Shown: positions 15,993-22,765 of the stretch, piece by piece | How positions within the stretch are numbered: position 1 is the stretch's first letter | Layout of the letters: each line of letters opens with the position of its first letter | Assembly (NCBI GenBank): GCA_041676645.1 | Contig: JBAYRO010000044.1 | Location: forward strand, 1 to 22,765 | Direction of reading: 5' to 3' | From: JAMLIN01 sp041676645 | GTDB lineage: Bacteria > Pseudomonadota > Gammaproteobacteria > Burkholderiales > Burkholderiaceae_E | Length of the DNA: 22,765 bases | Program-made: the position numbers and the translations under genes | Notes under the pieces: model-generated | Told to the model about the DNA's origin: nothing | Databases searched by the model: none | What the model saw: only the letters and a program-made list of their open reading frames with translations

Positions 15993-16622
15993 TCATGGTC
16001 CGTTGATCGCGAAGGATTCGAGGAAGATGTCCGCCGCCTCCTCGTCGAGCGGGCTGCCGATCGCGACCGCCTGCCAGGCGCGGCTGCCACGGGCAACGAA
16101 GACCGCCTGCATGCCGGTGCCCGCCTCGGGGCGATTGCCCCGGGCGATGACCGCAAGCATCGACTGGCTCGCGATCCGCTTGCCGGCGGCGTCGACCACC
16201 GGAACCTCGCGTTCGATGCGCTCGATCTCGTCGGCCTCGATGTTGCGCAGCATTCCGTCGGCCATCGCCGCCACCACCCGCTCCCGGGTCTGCGCCGTGG
16301 CATCGGGCAGCGTCACCCAGGCCAGGGTGAAGGTCTGCTTGCCGGAACGCGCCCCCAGCATCGACATCTCGACGTCAAGCCCGTCCAGATTGATCGGGCG
16401 GCTCATGCTGGCCGGGCGGGCCGGCAGGAGGACCCGCGCGGCGGCGTCAACTGAGCCGGCCTGCCGCCAGTTATAGTCCGGTGTGCATGCGGTCGCGAAC
16501 AACAGCGCGGCTACACTGAGTACCGGGACGACTCCACGGAGGAATCCCGGGACGAGCCCCGCAACGGCTCGCGGCGCAACGGCTGCGGCCGGACAAGGGC
16601 ATGAAGGGAGAGCCACAGTCAT
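15993..16622 (-). CDS. Putative lipoprotein of unknown function
   Basis: A 209-residue protein I do not recognise. After an Arg-containing stretch a hydrophobic run (VVPVLSVAALLFATAC) ends at a Cys that fits a loose lipobox (A-T-A-C, Cys46). The mature part would begin CTPDYNWRQAG and be about 164 residues, with a mixed alpha/beta look (SGKQTFTLAWVTLPD; GMQAVFVARGSRAWQAVAIG). The only in-frame ATG before the signal is at 16620-16622, giving an unusually long n-region of about 29 residues. That ATG overlaps the start codon of the divergent DUF1840 gene, so a GTG at codon 3 or a non-standard start may be the real one. It is followed at once by the MFS transporter gene. Confidence 0.68.
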   Translation of the reverse strand: MTVALPSCPCPAAAVAPRAVAGLVPGFLRGVVPVLSVAALLFATACTPDYNWRQAGSVDAAARVLLPARPASMSRPINLDGLDVEMSMLGARSGKQTFTLAWVTLPDATAQTRERVVAAMADGMLRNIEADEIERIEREVPVVDAAGKRIASQSMLAVIARGNRPEAGTGMQAVFVARGSRAWQAVAIGSPLDEEAADIFLESFAINGP

Positions 16623-16932
16623 GATCTACGAATTCAAATCGCGCCGAACCGGCACCGTAACGATGACGCAATCCGTGGCCGAGCGGCTGCTGGAGATCAT
16701 GGGCAAGACTCCCGGGCCGACCGGGATCATCACCGTCGAGCAGATCCCCGATGCCGTCGAGGCGATGCGCCGGGCGGTAAGCCACGAACCCCCGCCGCCG
16801 CCCGAAAGCGACGACCCGCATGAAAGATCGGACCCGAACATCTATGTCTCCCTTGGCCAGCGGACCTGGCCGCTGATCGACATGCTGGAGGAAGCACACG
16901 CCAAGGGTGTCGACGTCACCTGGGGTGTCTGA
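16621..16932 (+). CDS. DUF1840 domain-containing protein
   Basis: A 103-residue soluble protein of the DUF1840 family (PF08895), found mainly in betaproteobacteria and of unknown function. The start MIYEFKSRRTGTVTMTQ and the end SLGQRTWPLIDMLEEAHAKGVDVTWGV are the family's conserved blocks. Between them lie a helix with IMGKTPGPTGIITVEQIPDAVEAMRRA and a proline-rich linker (residues 56-61). I choose the ATG at 16621 because the family begins there and AAGGGAGAG lies about 8 bases upstream; an in-frame ATG at 16483 would add 46 low-complexity residues. It starts back to back with the lipoprotein gene and precedes a small unknown gene by 39 bases. Confidence 0.9.
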   Translation: MIYEFKSRRTGTVTMTQSVAERLLEIMGKTPGPTGIITVEQIPDAVEAMRRAVSHEPPPPPESDDPHERSDPNIYVSLGQRTWPLIDMLEEAHAKGVDVTWGV

Positions 16933-16971
16933 GCAGCGGGTCATTATAGGAACGATGAGAAAGGAGCGCGC

Positions 16972-17280
16972 ATGACAGGCACCGTAACGGTTCACTTCGC
17001 GGCCGATCGGGAATTCCCCCTGCGGGTCACCGAACCGGTCGAACGCACTGCAGCGGTGCGCTGGCTGGAGGATGAATTCGTCCGGCTCGGCGCGGAGCCG
17101 GTGCGCGCCTCGGGCAAGATCCTGCTCGCCGACCGCCTGATGTCGATCGCGGTCGCGGCCGGTCCCGATGCCTTCCAGGCCGACCCCGACTGGGCGACCC
17201 GGTACGCGACCAATGCCCTCGCCGCGATCGGCCACGATCTCGTCACCGTCGACCTCGAGGCGATGCGCGTGCGCTACTGA
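16972..17280 (+). CDS. Small conserved-looking hypothetical protein
   Basis: A 102-residue protein that I do not assign to a family. It has no signal peptide or membrane segment. It reads as an alternating strand and helix fold: TVTVHFAADREFPLRV, a helix AAVRWLEDEFVRLG, then GKILLADRLMSIAVAAG and a C-terminal helix DWATRYATNALAAIG before LVTVDLEAMRVRY. AAAGGAG is well placed six bases before the ATG, and codon use matches the neighbours, so it is very likely a real gene. It sits between the DUF1840 gene and benE on the same strand with 39- and 33-base gaps. A TATAGG hexamer near 16945 could be part of a promoter. Confidence 0.75.
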   Translation: MTGTVTVHFAADREFPLRVTEPVERTAAVRWLEDEFVRLGAEPVRASGKILLADRLMSIAVAAGPDAFQADPDWATRYATNALAAIGHDLVTVDLEAMRVRY

Positions 17281-17313
17281 ACGCGGCCTGCCCGGCTGCG
17301 GTAAGCTCGCCGC

Positions 17314-18573
17314 ATGCTGGATGACGGTTCGGCGGGACAGGCCTCCCCATGGCGCGCTGCCTGGCGCGACTTCGGCCCGGTCTATGCCGGGACCGGTCTC
17401 GCGGGCTTCGTGTTCGCCGCCACCGGGCCGGTCGCGATCGTGCTTGCGGTGGCCGCCCAGGGCGGGCTCGACGACACCCGGCTCGCCTCCTGGATCTTCA
17501 CCTGCTTCTTCGTCAACGGCCTGCTGACCATTGCGGCGAGCGCCTGGCTGCGCATGCCGCTGGTGTTCTTCTGGACGATTCCCGGCACCGTGCTGATGGG
17601 CCCGGCGCTCACCCATTTCAGCCATGCCGAGGTGCTGGGCGCCTGCCTCGCCACCGGGGTGCTGATGGTTGTGCTCGGGGCGACCCGGCTGGTCGGGCGC
17701 ATCACCCGGGCGATACCGATGCCGATCGTGATGGCGATGGTCGCCGGCGTGTTCCTGAAGTTCGGCATCGATCTCGTGGTCGCGCTGCACGAGGACGCCT
17801 GGATCGCGGTGCCCATGACGATCGCCTTCCTCGGCCTGTCGGCATGGCCGGGCGCGGCTCGCCGGGCTCCGCCGCTGCTGGTGGCGCTGGCGCTCGGCGT
17901 GGCACTGATCCTGGCGAGCGGCGCCGCCGAACCGGGCGCAACCGACGGCCCCCGCTTCGCACAGCCCCTGCTGATCGCCCCCGAGTTCCGGCTTGCGGCC
18001 ATGGCCGAACTGGTCGTCCCGCTTGCGGTGACCGTGATCGCGGTACAGAACATGCAGGGCATCGCGGTGCTCGCCGCTGCCGGCCACCAGGCGCTGGCCG
18101 ATGCCACGACCCTGGCCTGCGGCGTCTGGACGGTGGCCAGCGCCTTCACCGCCGGCGCACCGACCTGCCTGGCCGGCCCGACCAACGCCATCGCCACCAG
18201 TGCCGGCGAAGCGCAGCGGCATTACACCGCGGCAATCTTCACCGGCGTGCTGGCGGTGGTCTTCGGCCTGTTCGCCCCCTTGTTCACGCGCCTGCTGCTC
18301 GCCATGCCGGCCGCCTTCATCGCCACCCTGGCGGGGTTGGCGATGCTGCGGGTGCTGCAGGCGGCTTTCGTCACATCGTTCGGCGGGCGCTTCAGCTTCG
18401 GTGCGCTCGCGAGCCTGCTGGTGACCGTCTCGGGCGTGTCGATCGGCGGGATCGGCGCAGCCTTCTGGGGACTGGTCGCCGGCATGCTGGTATCGCTCAT
18501 GCTCGAGCGTGATGATTTCGCGGCCAACCGGGCATCCCGGCCGACGGCCGCTGCAGGGAGGACAACGCAATGA
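17314..18573 (+). CDS. benE: BenE family benzoate/H+ symporter
   Basis: A 419-residue inner-membrane transporter of the benzoate:H+ symporter family (PF03594). Roughly twelve hydrophobic segments are visible. Characteristic stretches are GFVFAATGPVAIVLAVAAQG, FWTIPGTVLMGPAL (residues near 90-103), IPMPIVMAMVAGVFLKFG, VQNMQGIAVLAAAG, and the GAPTCLAGPTNAIATSAG region. The transported compound may be benzoate or another aromatic acid; no benzoate catabolic genes adjoin it. The stop overlaps the gor start by four bases (ATGA, 18570-18573), so the two are translationally coupled. The GGTAAGCT near 17299-17306 is a possible weak -10. Confidence 0.92.
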   Translation: MLDDGSAGQASPWRAAWRDFGPVYAGTGLAGFVFAATGPVAIVLAVAAQGGLDDTRLASWIFTCFFVNGLLTIAASAWLRMPLVFFWTIPGTVLMGPALTHFSHAEVLGACLATGVLMVVLGATRLVGRITRAIPMPIVMAMVAGVFLKFGIDLVVALHEDAWIAVPMTIAFLGLSAWPGAARRAPPLLVALALGVALILASGAAEPGATDGPRFAQPLLIAPEFRLAAMAELVVPLAVTVIAVQNMQGIAVLAAAGHQALADATTLACGVWTVASAFTAGAPTCLAGPTNAIATSAGEAQRHYTAAIFTGVLAVVFGLFAPLFTRLLLAMPAAFIATLAGLAMLRVLQAAFVTSFGGRFSFGALASLLVTVSGVSIGGIGAAFWGLVAGMLVSLMLERDDFAANRASRPTAAAGRTTQ

Positions 18574-19925
18574 ACAGGCAGGTGGATCTTTTCGTGATCG
18601 GCGGGGGCTCGGGTGGGGTGCGCGCCGCCCGGATCGCCGCGGGCCATGGCGCCAGGGTGATGGTGGCCGAGGAGTTCCGCTACGGCGGTACCTGCGTGAT
18701 TCGCGGCTGCGTTCCCAAGAAGCTGCTCGCGATCGCGAGCCGGTTCGCCGATGCTTTCGAGGAGGCACGCGACTTCGGCTGGGACATCGGCCCGACCTCC
18801 TTCGACTGGGCCCGGCTGCGCGCCGCCAAGGACCGCGAGATCACTCGCCTGGAAGGAATCTACCGGCGCAACCTTGTCGCCGCGGGCGTCGAGACCCTCG
18901 ACTCGCGCGCCGTCCTCGAAGGGCCGCAAAGGGTCCGGCTGCTCGCCACCGGCGAGGTGATCGACGCCGCCCGTATCCTGGTCGCCACCGGCGGCGCCCC
19001 GTTCCGCCCGGCGATCGAGGGCGCGGAACTCGCGATCACCAGCAACGAGATCTTCGATCTCGAAGCCCTGCCCGAAGCGATGCTGATCGAAGGCGGCGGC
19101 TTCATCGCGGTGGAGTTCGCCTGCCTGCTGCAGCGCCTGGGCGTGCAGGTCACCGTCGTCTACCGTGGCGAACAGATCCTGCGCGGCTTCGATGACGATG
19201 TCCGCGAACATCTCGCCCAGGCCATGCGCGCGTCCGGCATCGAAGTGCTGGTACGCACCGAAGTGCGGGCCATTCGCCGCGATGGCGGGCAGCTGGTCGC
19301 CAGCCTGTCCGACGGCACCAGCCGGCCGGTCGGCCAGGTGATGCTGGCCACCGGCCGCCTGCCGGCGAGCGCCGGCATCGGCCTGGAGGAAGCCGGCGTG
19401 AAGCTGCGCGAACGCGGGGCGATCGCGGTCAGCGCCGACTCCCGCACCAGTGTCGACTCGATCTGGGCGGTGGGCGACGTGACCGACCGCATCGCCCTGA
19501 CACCGGTGGCCATCCGCGAGGGGCACGCCTTCGCCGACACGGTCTTCGGTAACGCGCCCTGGATCTGCGATCACGAGGACGTCCCGGCGGCGGTGTTCTC
19601 GACCCCCGAGATCGGCGTGGTCGGGCTCACCGAGACAGCCGCCCGCGAGCGCTACGGCGAGCTGCGCATCTATCGCACGAGCTTCCGCCCGATGCACGAG
19701 AGCTTCAGCGAGGAACCTTCGCGCGTGCTCATGAAGCTGGTGGTCGACGATGCCAGCGACCGGGTCGTCGGGGTCCATATCGTCGGCCCCGAGGCCGGCG
19801 AAATGATCCAGCTCGTCGGGATCGCGGTGAAGATGGGCGCCACCAAGGCCCAGTTCGACGCCACGGTGGCGGTCCATCCGACCGCAGCCGAGGAACTTGT
19901 CACATTGCGCACGCCCGTCGCCTGA
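18570..19925 (+). CDS. gor: Glutathione-disulfide reductase
   Basis: A 451-residue FAD enzyme that reduces glutathione disulfide with NADPH. The FAD-binding GGGSGGVRAAR (residues 11-21) leads to the redox-active pair Cys42 and Cys47 in GGTCVIRGCVPKK. The NADPH-binding region has GGGFIAVEFA (175-184) followed by Arg199 and Arg205, the residues that favour NADPH over NADH. A second FAD motif is VGDVTDRIALTPVA, and the proton-donor pair is HPTAAEE (His436, Glu441). The CVIRGC form is the common variant in plant, cyanobacterial and many proteobacterial glutathione reductases. GGGAGG precedes the ATG by about 8 bases inside benE. It completes a glutathione set with gshA and gshB, 11 kb away. Confidence 0.95.
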   Translation: MNRQVDLFVIGGGSGGVRAARIAAGHGARVMVAEEFRYGGTCVIRGCVPKKLLAIASRFADAFEEARDFGWDIGPTSFDWARLRAAKDREITRLEGIYRRNLVAAGVETLDSRAVLEGPQRVRLLATGEVIDAARILVATGGAPFRPAIEGAELAITSNEIFDLEALPEAMLIEGGGFIAVEFACLLQRLGVQVTVVYRGEQILRGFDDDVREHLAQAMRASGIEVLVRTEVRAIRRDGGQLVASLSDGTSRPVGQVMLATGRLPASAGIGLEEAGVKLRERGAIAVSADSRTSVDSIWAVGDVTDRIALTPVAIREGHAFADTVFGNAPWICDHEDVPAAVFSTPEIGVVGLTETAARERYGELRIYRTSFRPMHESFSEEPSRVLMKLVVDDASDRVVGVHIVGPEAGEMIQLVGIAVKMGATKAQFDATVAVHPTAAEELVTLRTPVA

Positions 19926-20074
19926 GACAATCCACCGCTGCGAGAACCGGAACGACAACCGGCCCGCGGGACGCCGGCGCCTTCTCAATTGGCCGGCGAT
20001 CCCCCGACTGATCGACCGTTTGGCGTTGCCGCGTCCGTGCGAGACTCGTTCCCAAACCCCATCCGGGAGGATCC

Positions 20075-21046
20075 ATGCAACGCGCCCGTTACCGACTCGT
20101 CACCCGAGCGGACTTCGACGGCCTGGTCTGCGCGGCGCTGCTGCGCGAGATCGACATCATCGATGACATCCTGTTCGTCCATCCCAAGGACATGCAGGAC
20201 GGCCGGATCGAGATCACCGGCCGTGACATCACGGCCAACCTGCCCTACGTCCCCAGCGCGCACCGCGTGTTCGACCACCATGCCTCGGAGTTCGAACGCA
20301 ACATCGGTGACCGGAACAACTTCGTCATCGACCCCGACGCCCCTTCGACCGCGCGGGTGATGTACGAATACTTCGGCGGCGCCGAGCGTTTCCCGGGCAT
20401 TGGCGAGGACCTGCTCGAGGCCGTCGACAAGGCCGACTCGGCCCGCTACGACCTCGACGACATCCTCGACCCGGGCGGTTGGACGCTGCTGAACTACCTG
20501 ATGGACGCCCGCACCGGACTGGGCCGTTTCCGTGAGTTCCGCATCTCGAACTACCAGCTGATGCTGCAACTGGTGGACGCCTGCCGCAGCCTGGCGATCC
20601 ACCAGATCCTGGCGCTGCCCGATGTGCGCGAGCGCATCGAGCTCTACGACGCGCACCGCGCCCGGGCGATCGCCCAGATCCGGCGCTGCGCCAAGGTGCA
20701 CGACAAGGTGGTGGTCCTCGACCTGCGCGGCGAAGACACCATCTACGCGACCAACCGCTTCATGATCTATGCGCTGTTCCCCCAGTGCACCCTGTCGATC
20801 CACCGGATCTGGGGCCTGCGCCGCCAGAACACCGTGCTCGCGATCGGCAAGTCGATCCTCGATCGCTCCGCGCGGATGAACATCGGCTCGCTCTGCCTGC
20901 GCTACGGCGGCGGCGGCCATGCCGGCGCCGGCACCTGCCAGGTCGAGAACACCTGGTCGGACCGCATCACCGGCGAGATCGTGGCAACGCTCGAATCCTA
21001 CGAAGCCGCGCGACTCGCCTTCGACGGCGCCCCGGGCGAGGACTGA
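20075..21046 (+). CDS. DHH/DHHA1 family phosphoesterase (exopolyphosphatase-like)
   Basis: A 323-residue protein of the DHH superfamily. Motif I is TRADFDGLVCAALL (Asp13 and Asp15), the namesake motif is FDHH at 66-69, a further metal ligand lies in VDKADSARYD (Asp118/Asp121 region), and the DHHA1 substrate-binding motif GGGGHAGAG is at 278-286. Such enzymes hydrolyse phosphodiester or phosphoanhydride bonds with two Mn ions; relatives are annotated as exopolyphosphatase or nano-RNase/pAp phosphatase, and I cannot choose between them. GGGAGG lies four bases before the ATG. The 149-base gap from gor shows no clear site. A 57-base palindrome follows five bases after the stop. Confidence 0.9.
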   Translation: MQRARYRLVTRADFDGLVCAALLREIDIIDDILFVHPKDMQDGRIEITGRDITANLPYVPSAHRVFDHHASEFERNIGDRNNFVIDPDAPSTARVMYEYFGGAERFPGIGEDLLEAVDKADSARYDLDDILDPGGWTLLNYLMDARTGLGRFREFRISNYQLMLQLVDACRSLAIHQILALPDVRERIELYDAHRARAIAQIRRCAKVHDKVVVLDLRGEDTIYATNRFMIYALFPQCTLSIHRIWGLRRQNTVLAIGKSILDRSARMNIGSLCLRYGGGGHAGAGTCQVENTWSDRITGEIVATLESYEAARLAFDGAPGED

Positions 21047-21051
21047 CGCTT

Positions 21052-21108
21052 GCGGAAATGGGGTCAGACTCCATTAATTCCATTAATGGAGTCTGACCCC
21101 ATTTCCGC
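21052..21108. repeat. 57-bp perfect palindrome (27-base arms), REP/RAYT-like
   Basis: Arms 21052-21078 and 21082-21108 are exact reverse complements around the loop TCC. The core is AATGGGGTCAGACTCCATTA. The GGGGTCAGA...TCTGACCCC core resembles repeats found near REP-associated tyrosine transposases (RAYT) in proteobacteria, but no transposase is in this window and that link is from memory. It lies between convergent genes, so it may also end transcription from both sides. Its right half encodes the end of the LysR gene. Confidence 0.8.
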
Positions 21109-22018
21109 CATTTCCGTCGCCGAGCTGGCCGACGATCCGCTCGCAGAGCAACTCGATCGCGGCGCGCAGGGCGGGGCTGGCCGGGCGCCGCGCACTGGAG
21201 ACCAGCGCGAGGCGCGCCGCCAGCGGCGGGTCGACGATCGGGCGTGACACGAAGTGGGGATCGGCACCGAGCGTGCGCACGGTGCTGCCGGCGAGCACCG
21301 CCGCGCCGACGCCATCGGCGACGAGCTCCAGGATCGCGTTGACCCCGTCCGTCTCGAGCGCGATGCTCGGCGCGAGTCCGCGCTGGGCGAGGCCGGAGTC
21401 GACCTGCATGCGCAGGGCATTGGGCCGGCTCGGGATCACCAGCGGCCGGTCGACCAGGTCGGCCAGCGCGATCGGCGCGCCGTGCGGGCCGGCATCGTCG
21501 ATGCCACGCCGCTCGATCAGGTAGAGGCGCTCCTCGGGCAGTGGATGGAGTTCCAGCTCCGGCGAAGCGATCGGGTTGTAGACCACCGCGAGATCGAGCC
21601 GACCGTCGGCGATCGAGCCGAGCATGGTGACCGACAGGCCCTCGGCGATCGACAGGACGACCGCCGGCAGGCGCTCGCGGAACGCGCGAATCAGCGACAC
21701 CGCGAGCAGCTTGGAGAGCGTCGGCGGCAGGCCCAGCGCGATCCGGCCGACCGGTGCGTCCCGCGCCTGGTCGAGCTCCTGGGTGAGCCGCTCCACCTGG
21801 TGGAGGATCCCGCGGCCGTGCTCGAGCATGAGGCGCCCGGCGGCGGTGGTCGACACGCCCCGGCCATTGCGCACGAGCAGGCTCTGGCGGACTTCGACCT
21901 CGAGCGCCCGGACCTGGCGGCTGAGCGCCGGCTGGGCCACGCCCAGCGCATGGGATGCACGGGTGAAGCTGCCGAGTTCGGCGACGCGCACGAAATATTC
22001 GAGCTGACGCAGGTTCAC
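21083..22018 (-). CDS. LysR family transcriptional regulator
   Basis: A 311-residue LTTR with an N-terminal winged helix-turn-helix (residues 1-60: NLRQLEYFVRVAELGSFTRA, then ALGVAQPALSRQVRALE) and a C-terminal substrate-binding domain in two lobes (GRIALGLPPTLSKLL; DLAVVYNP; ELVADGVGAAVLAGS). I take the GTG at 22016-22018 as start: it begins the family's usual NLRQLEYF, and GAGGT lies four bases before it. An ATG at 22066 would add 16 residues but falls inside the operator palindrome. The last eight codons and the TAA come from the 57-bp palindrome, so the native end was probably replaced. Divergence from a galD-like gene suggests control of gallate or protocatechuate use. Confidence 0.9.
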   Translation of the reverse strand: MNLRQLEYFVRVAELGSFTRASHALGVAQPALSRQVRALEVEVRQSLLVRNGRGVSTTAAGRLMLEHGRGILHQVERLTQELDQARDAPVGRIALGLPPTLSKLLAVSLIRAFRERLPAVVLSIAEGLSVTMLGSIADGRLDLAVVYNPIASPELELHPLPEERLYLIERRGIDDAGPHGAPIALADLVDRPLVIPSRPNALRMQVDSGLAQRGLAPSIALETDGVNAILELVADGVGAAVLAGSTVRTLGADPHFVSRPIVDPPLAARLALVSSARRPASPALRAAIELLCERIVGQLGDGNGGNGVRLH

Positions 22019-22051
22019 CGCTACCTCGATTTCGATAGCTTGCAGCCTATC

Positions 22052-22066
22052 ATGCCGAATCGGCAT
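22052..22066. promoter_or_regulatory. LysR-type operator (T-N11-A palindrome)
   Basis: ATGCCGAATCGGCAT is a perfect seven-base inverted repeat around one base and contains T-N11-A, the hallmark of LTTR recognition sites. It lies 34-48 bases upstream of the lysR start and about 58 bases before the galD-like start, a usual position for autorepression and divergent activation. Confidence 0.6.
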
Positions 22067-22087
22067 AACTGCTAGTGCCCGGCCGAT

Positions 22088-22115
22088 CTTGTCGGTTCGC
22101 ATGACAATCGACAAG
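22088..22115 (+). promoter_or_regulatory. Inverted repeat at the galD-like promoter region
   Basis: CTTGTCG (22088-22094) and CGACAAG (22109-22115) are exact complements 14 bases apart, with a nested TTGTC/GACAA pair. This could be the activation half-site of the LysR regulator or overlap the promoter of the divergent gene. No strong -10 is visible. Confidence 0.35.
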
Positions 22116-22124
22116 AATGACTGC

Positions 22125-22765
22125 ATGCAGACCGCAATTCCCGCCCTGTTCATGCGCGGTGGCACGTCGCGCGGCCCCTTCTTCGCCGCCGCCGACCTGC
22201 CTGCCGATACCGAACTGCGCGACCAGGTCCTGCTCGCCGCCATGGGCTCGCCCGACCGGCGCCAGATAGACGGGCTCGGCGGCGCCAATCCCCTGACGAG
22301 CAAGGTCGCCATCATCCGTGCCGGCAGCGAACCCGGCGTCGACATCGACTTCCTCTTCGCCCAGGTGGTGGTCGACCGCGCCTTCGTCGATACCCGGCCG
22401 AACTGCGGCAACATGCTCGCCGCGGTGGTGCCCTTCGCCCTGGAAACCGGGCTGCTGCAAGCGCATGGTGAAACCACCACGCTGCGGGTGCTGACCCGCA
22501 ATACCGGCATGCAGTGCGACATCACGGTGCAGACGCCGGGTGGACGGGTTCGCTACGACGGCGAAGCGCGCATCGACGGGGTACCGGGCACCGCCGCCCC
22601 GATCACGATCGACTTCCTCGATACCGCCGGCTCGGTCTGCTCGGGCCTGCTGCCGACCGGCCGGGTACGCGACCGGATCGATGGCGTCGACGTCACCTGC
22701 ATCGACAATGGCATGCCGATGGTGATGATCCGCGCCACCGATCTCGGGCGCAGCGGCTACGAGGA
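22125..22765 (+). CDS. galD: 4-oxalomesaconate tautomerase (GalD/PrpF family), N-terminal part
   Basis: The frame runs from the ATG at 22125 to the window edge without a stop, giving 213 codons; the full protein is normally about 360 residues. It belongs to the PrpF family with a diaminopimelate-epimerase-like fold. The sequence follows Pseudomonas GalD closely: MRGGTSRGPFF, MGSPDRRQIDGLGGANPLTS, KVAIIR, FAQVVVD, NCGNMLAAVVPFALE, DGVPGTAAPI and VTCIDNGMPMV. GalD interconverts oxalomesaconate tautomers in gallate and protocatechuate 4,5-cleavage. Methylaconitate isomerase PrpF is the alternative, but the context has no prp genes. It is read divergently from the LysR gene with 106 bases between, and further pathway genes may lie beyond the window. 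An ATG at 22117 is in another frame. Confidence 0.88.
   Translation, partial: MQTAIPALFMRGGTSRGPFFAAADLPADTELRDQVLLAAMGSPDRRQIDGLGGANPLTSKVAIIRAGSEPGVDIDFLFAQVVVDRAFVDTRPNCGNMLAAVVPFALETGLLQAHGETTTLRVLTRNTGMQCDITVQTPGGRVRYDGEARIDGVPGTAAPITIDFLDTAGSVCSGLLPTGRVRDRIDGVDVTCIDNGMPMVMIRATDLGRSGYE

Noticed and set aside
14987..16006. A 339-codon plus-strand frame opposite the MFS gene
   Set aside because: It reads as Glu, Arg, Gln and His repeats that mirror membrane-segment codons; the MFS frame has a clear family motif.
16471..18768. A 765-codon minus-strand frame across DUF1840, the small gene and benE
   Set aside because: It is a GC-driven shadow of three plus-strand genes with good ribosome sites and family matches; its own composition is low-complexity.
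22019..22525. Longer start for the LysR gene, overlapping the galD-like gene
   Set aside because: The GTG at 22018 has GAGGT four bases upstream and begins the usual NLRQLEYF; the extension is antisense to the divergent gene.
1..22765. CRISPR arrays, tRNA or rRNA genes, prophage, toxin-antitoxin or defence genes
   Set aside because: No regularly spaced repeats, no cloverleaf-like sequence in the short gaps, and every sizeable frame with good signals is a metabolic, transport or regulatory gene.

Overview
The window is ordinary-looking chromosome from a high-GC betaproteobacterium, most likely of the Burkholderiales. Pointers are the metX-metW pair, the iron-oxidiser/beta-type gshA, gshB joined to a permease-less PTS (EIIA-HPr-EI), a TorF porin-glnK-amtB cluster next to ubiK-comM, a DUF1840 gene, and a Burkholderiales-type dispersed repeat. 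Coding density is high, genes overlap often, and I see no rRNA, tRNA, CRISPR array, intact transposon or prophage.

Layout. 1-735: 3' part of a PQQ-dependent sugar dehydrogenase (+). 767-7360: a leftward block gshA, gshB, EIIA(Man), ptsH, ptsI, metX, metW. It is tightly packed from gshB onward, and a repeat separates gshA from gshB. 7573-10043: leftward torF-like porin, glnK, amtB, ending in one or two strong hairpins. The 268-bp region upstream of the porin carries a sigma54-like -24/-12 element and two palindromic NtrC-type sites, so the porin, PII protein and ammonium channel look like one nitrogen-controlled operon. 10312-14695: rightward ubiK, comM, a MscS-type channel and an alpha-methylacyl-CoA racemase-like CoA transferase. 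14705-16622: leftward MFS transporter and a lipoprotein of unknown function. 16621-21046: rightward DUF1840 gene, a small unknown gene, benE, gor (4-bp overlap with benE) and a DHH-family phosphoesterase. 21052-21108: a near-perfect 57-bp palindrome. 21083-22018: leftward LysR regulator, divergent from a galD-like 4-oxalomesaconate tautomerase that runs off the right edge; an LTTR-type palindrome lies between them.

How the genes fit together. Three themes recur: glutathione metabolism (gshA, gshB, gor), nitrogen sensing and uptake (porin, glnK, amtB), and aromatic-acid use (benE, and galD with its LysR regulator). The PTS genes have no sugar permease beside them and are probably regulatory. 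I found no convincing new multi-gene system. The points most worth checking are the NtrC/sigma54 architecture, the palindrome that supplies the end of the LysR gene, the gsh-PTS-met gene fusion into one transcription unit, and the unexplained small genes near 16-17 kb. All statements rest on reading sequence and translations by eye; no database search was run.
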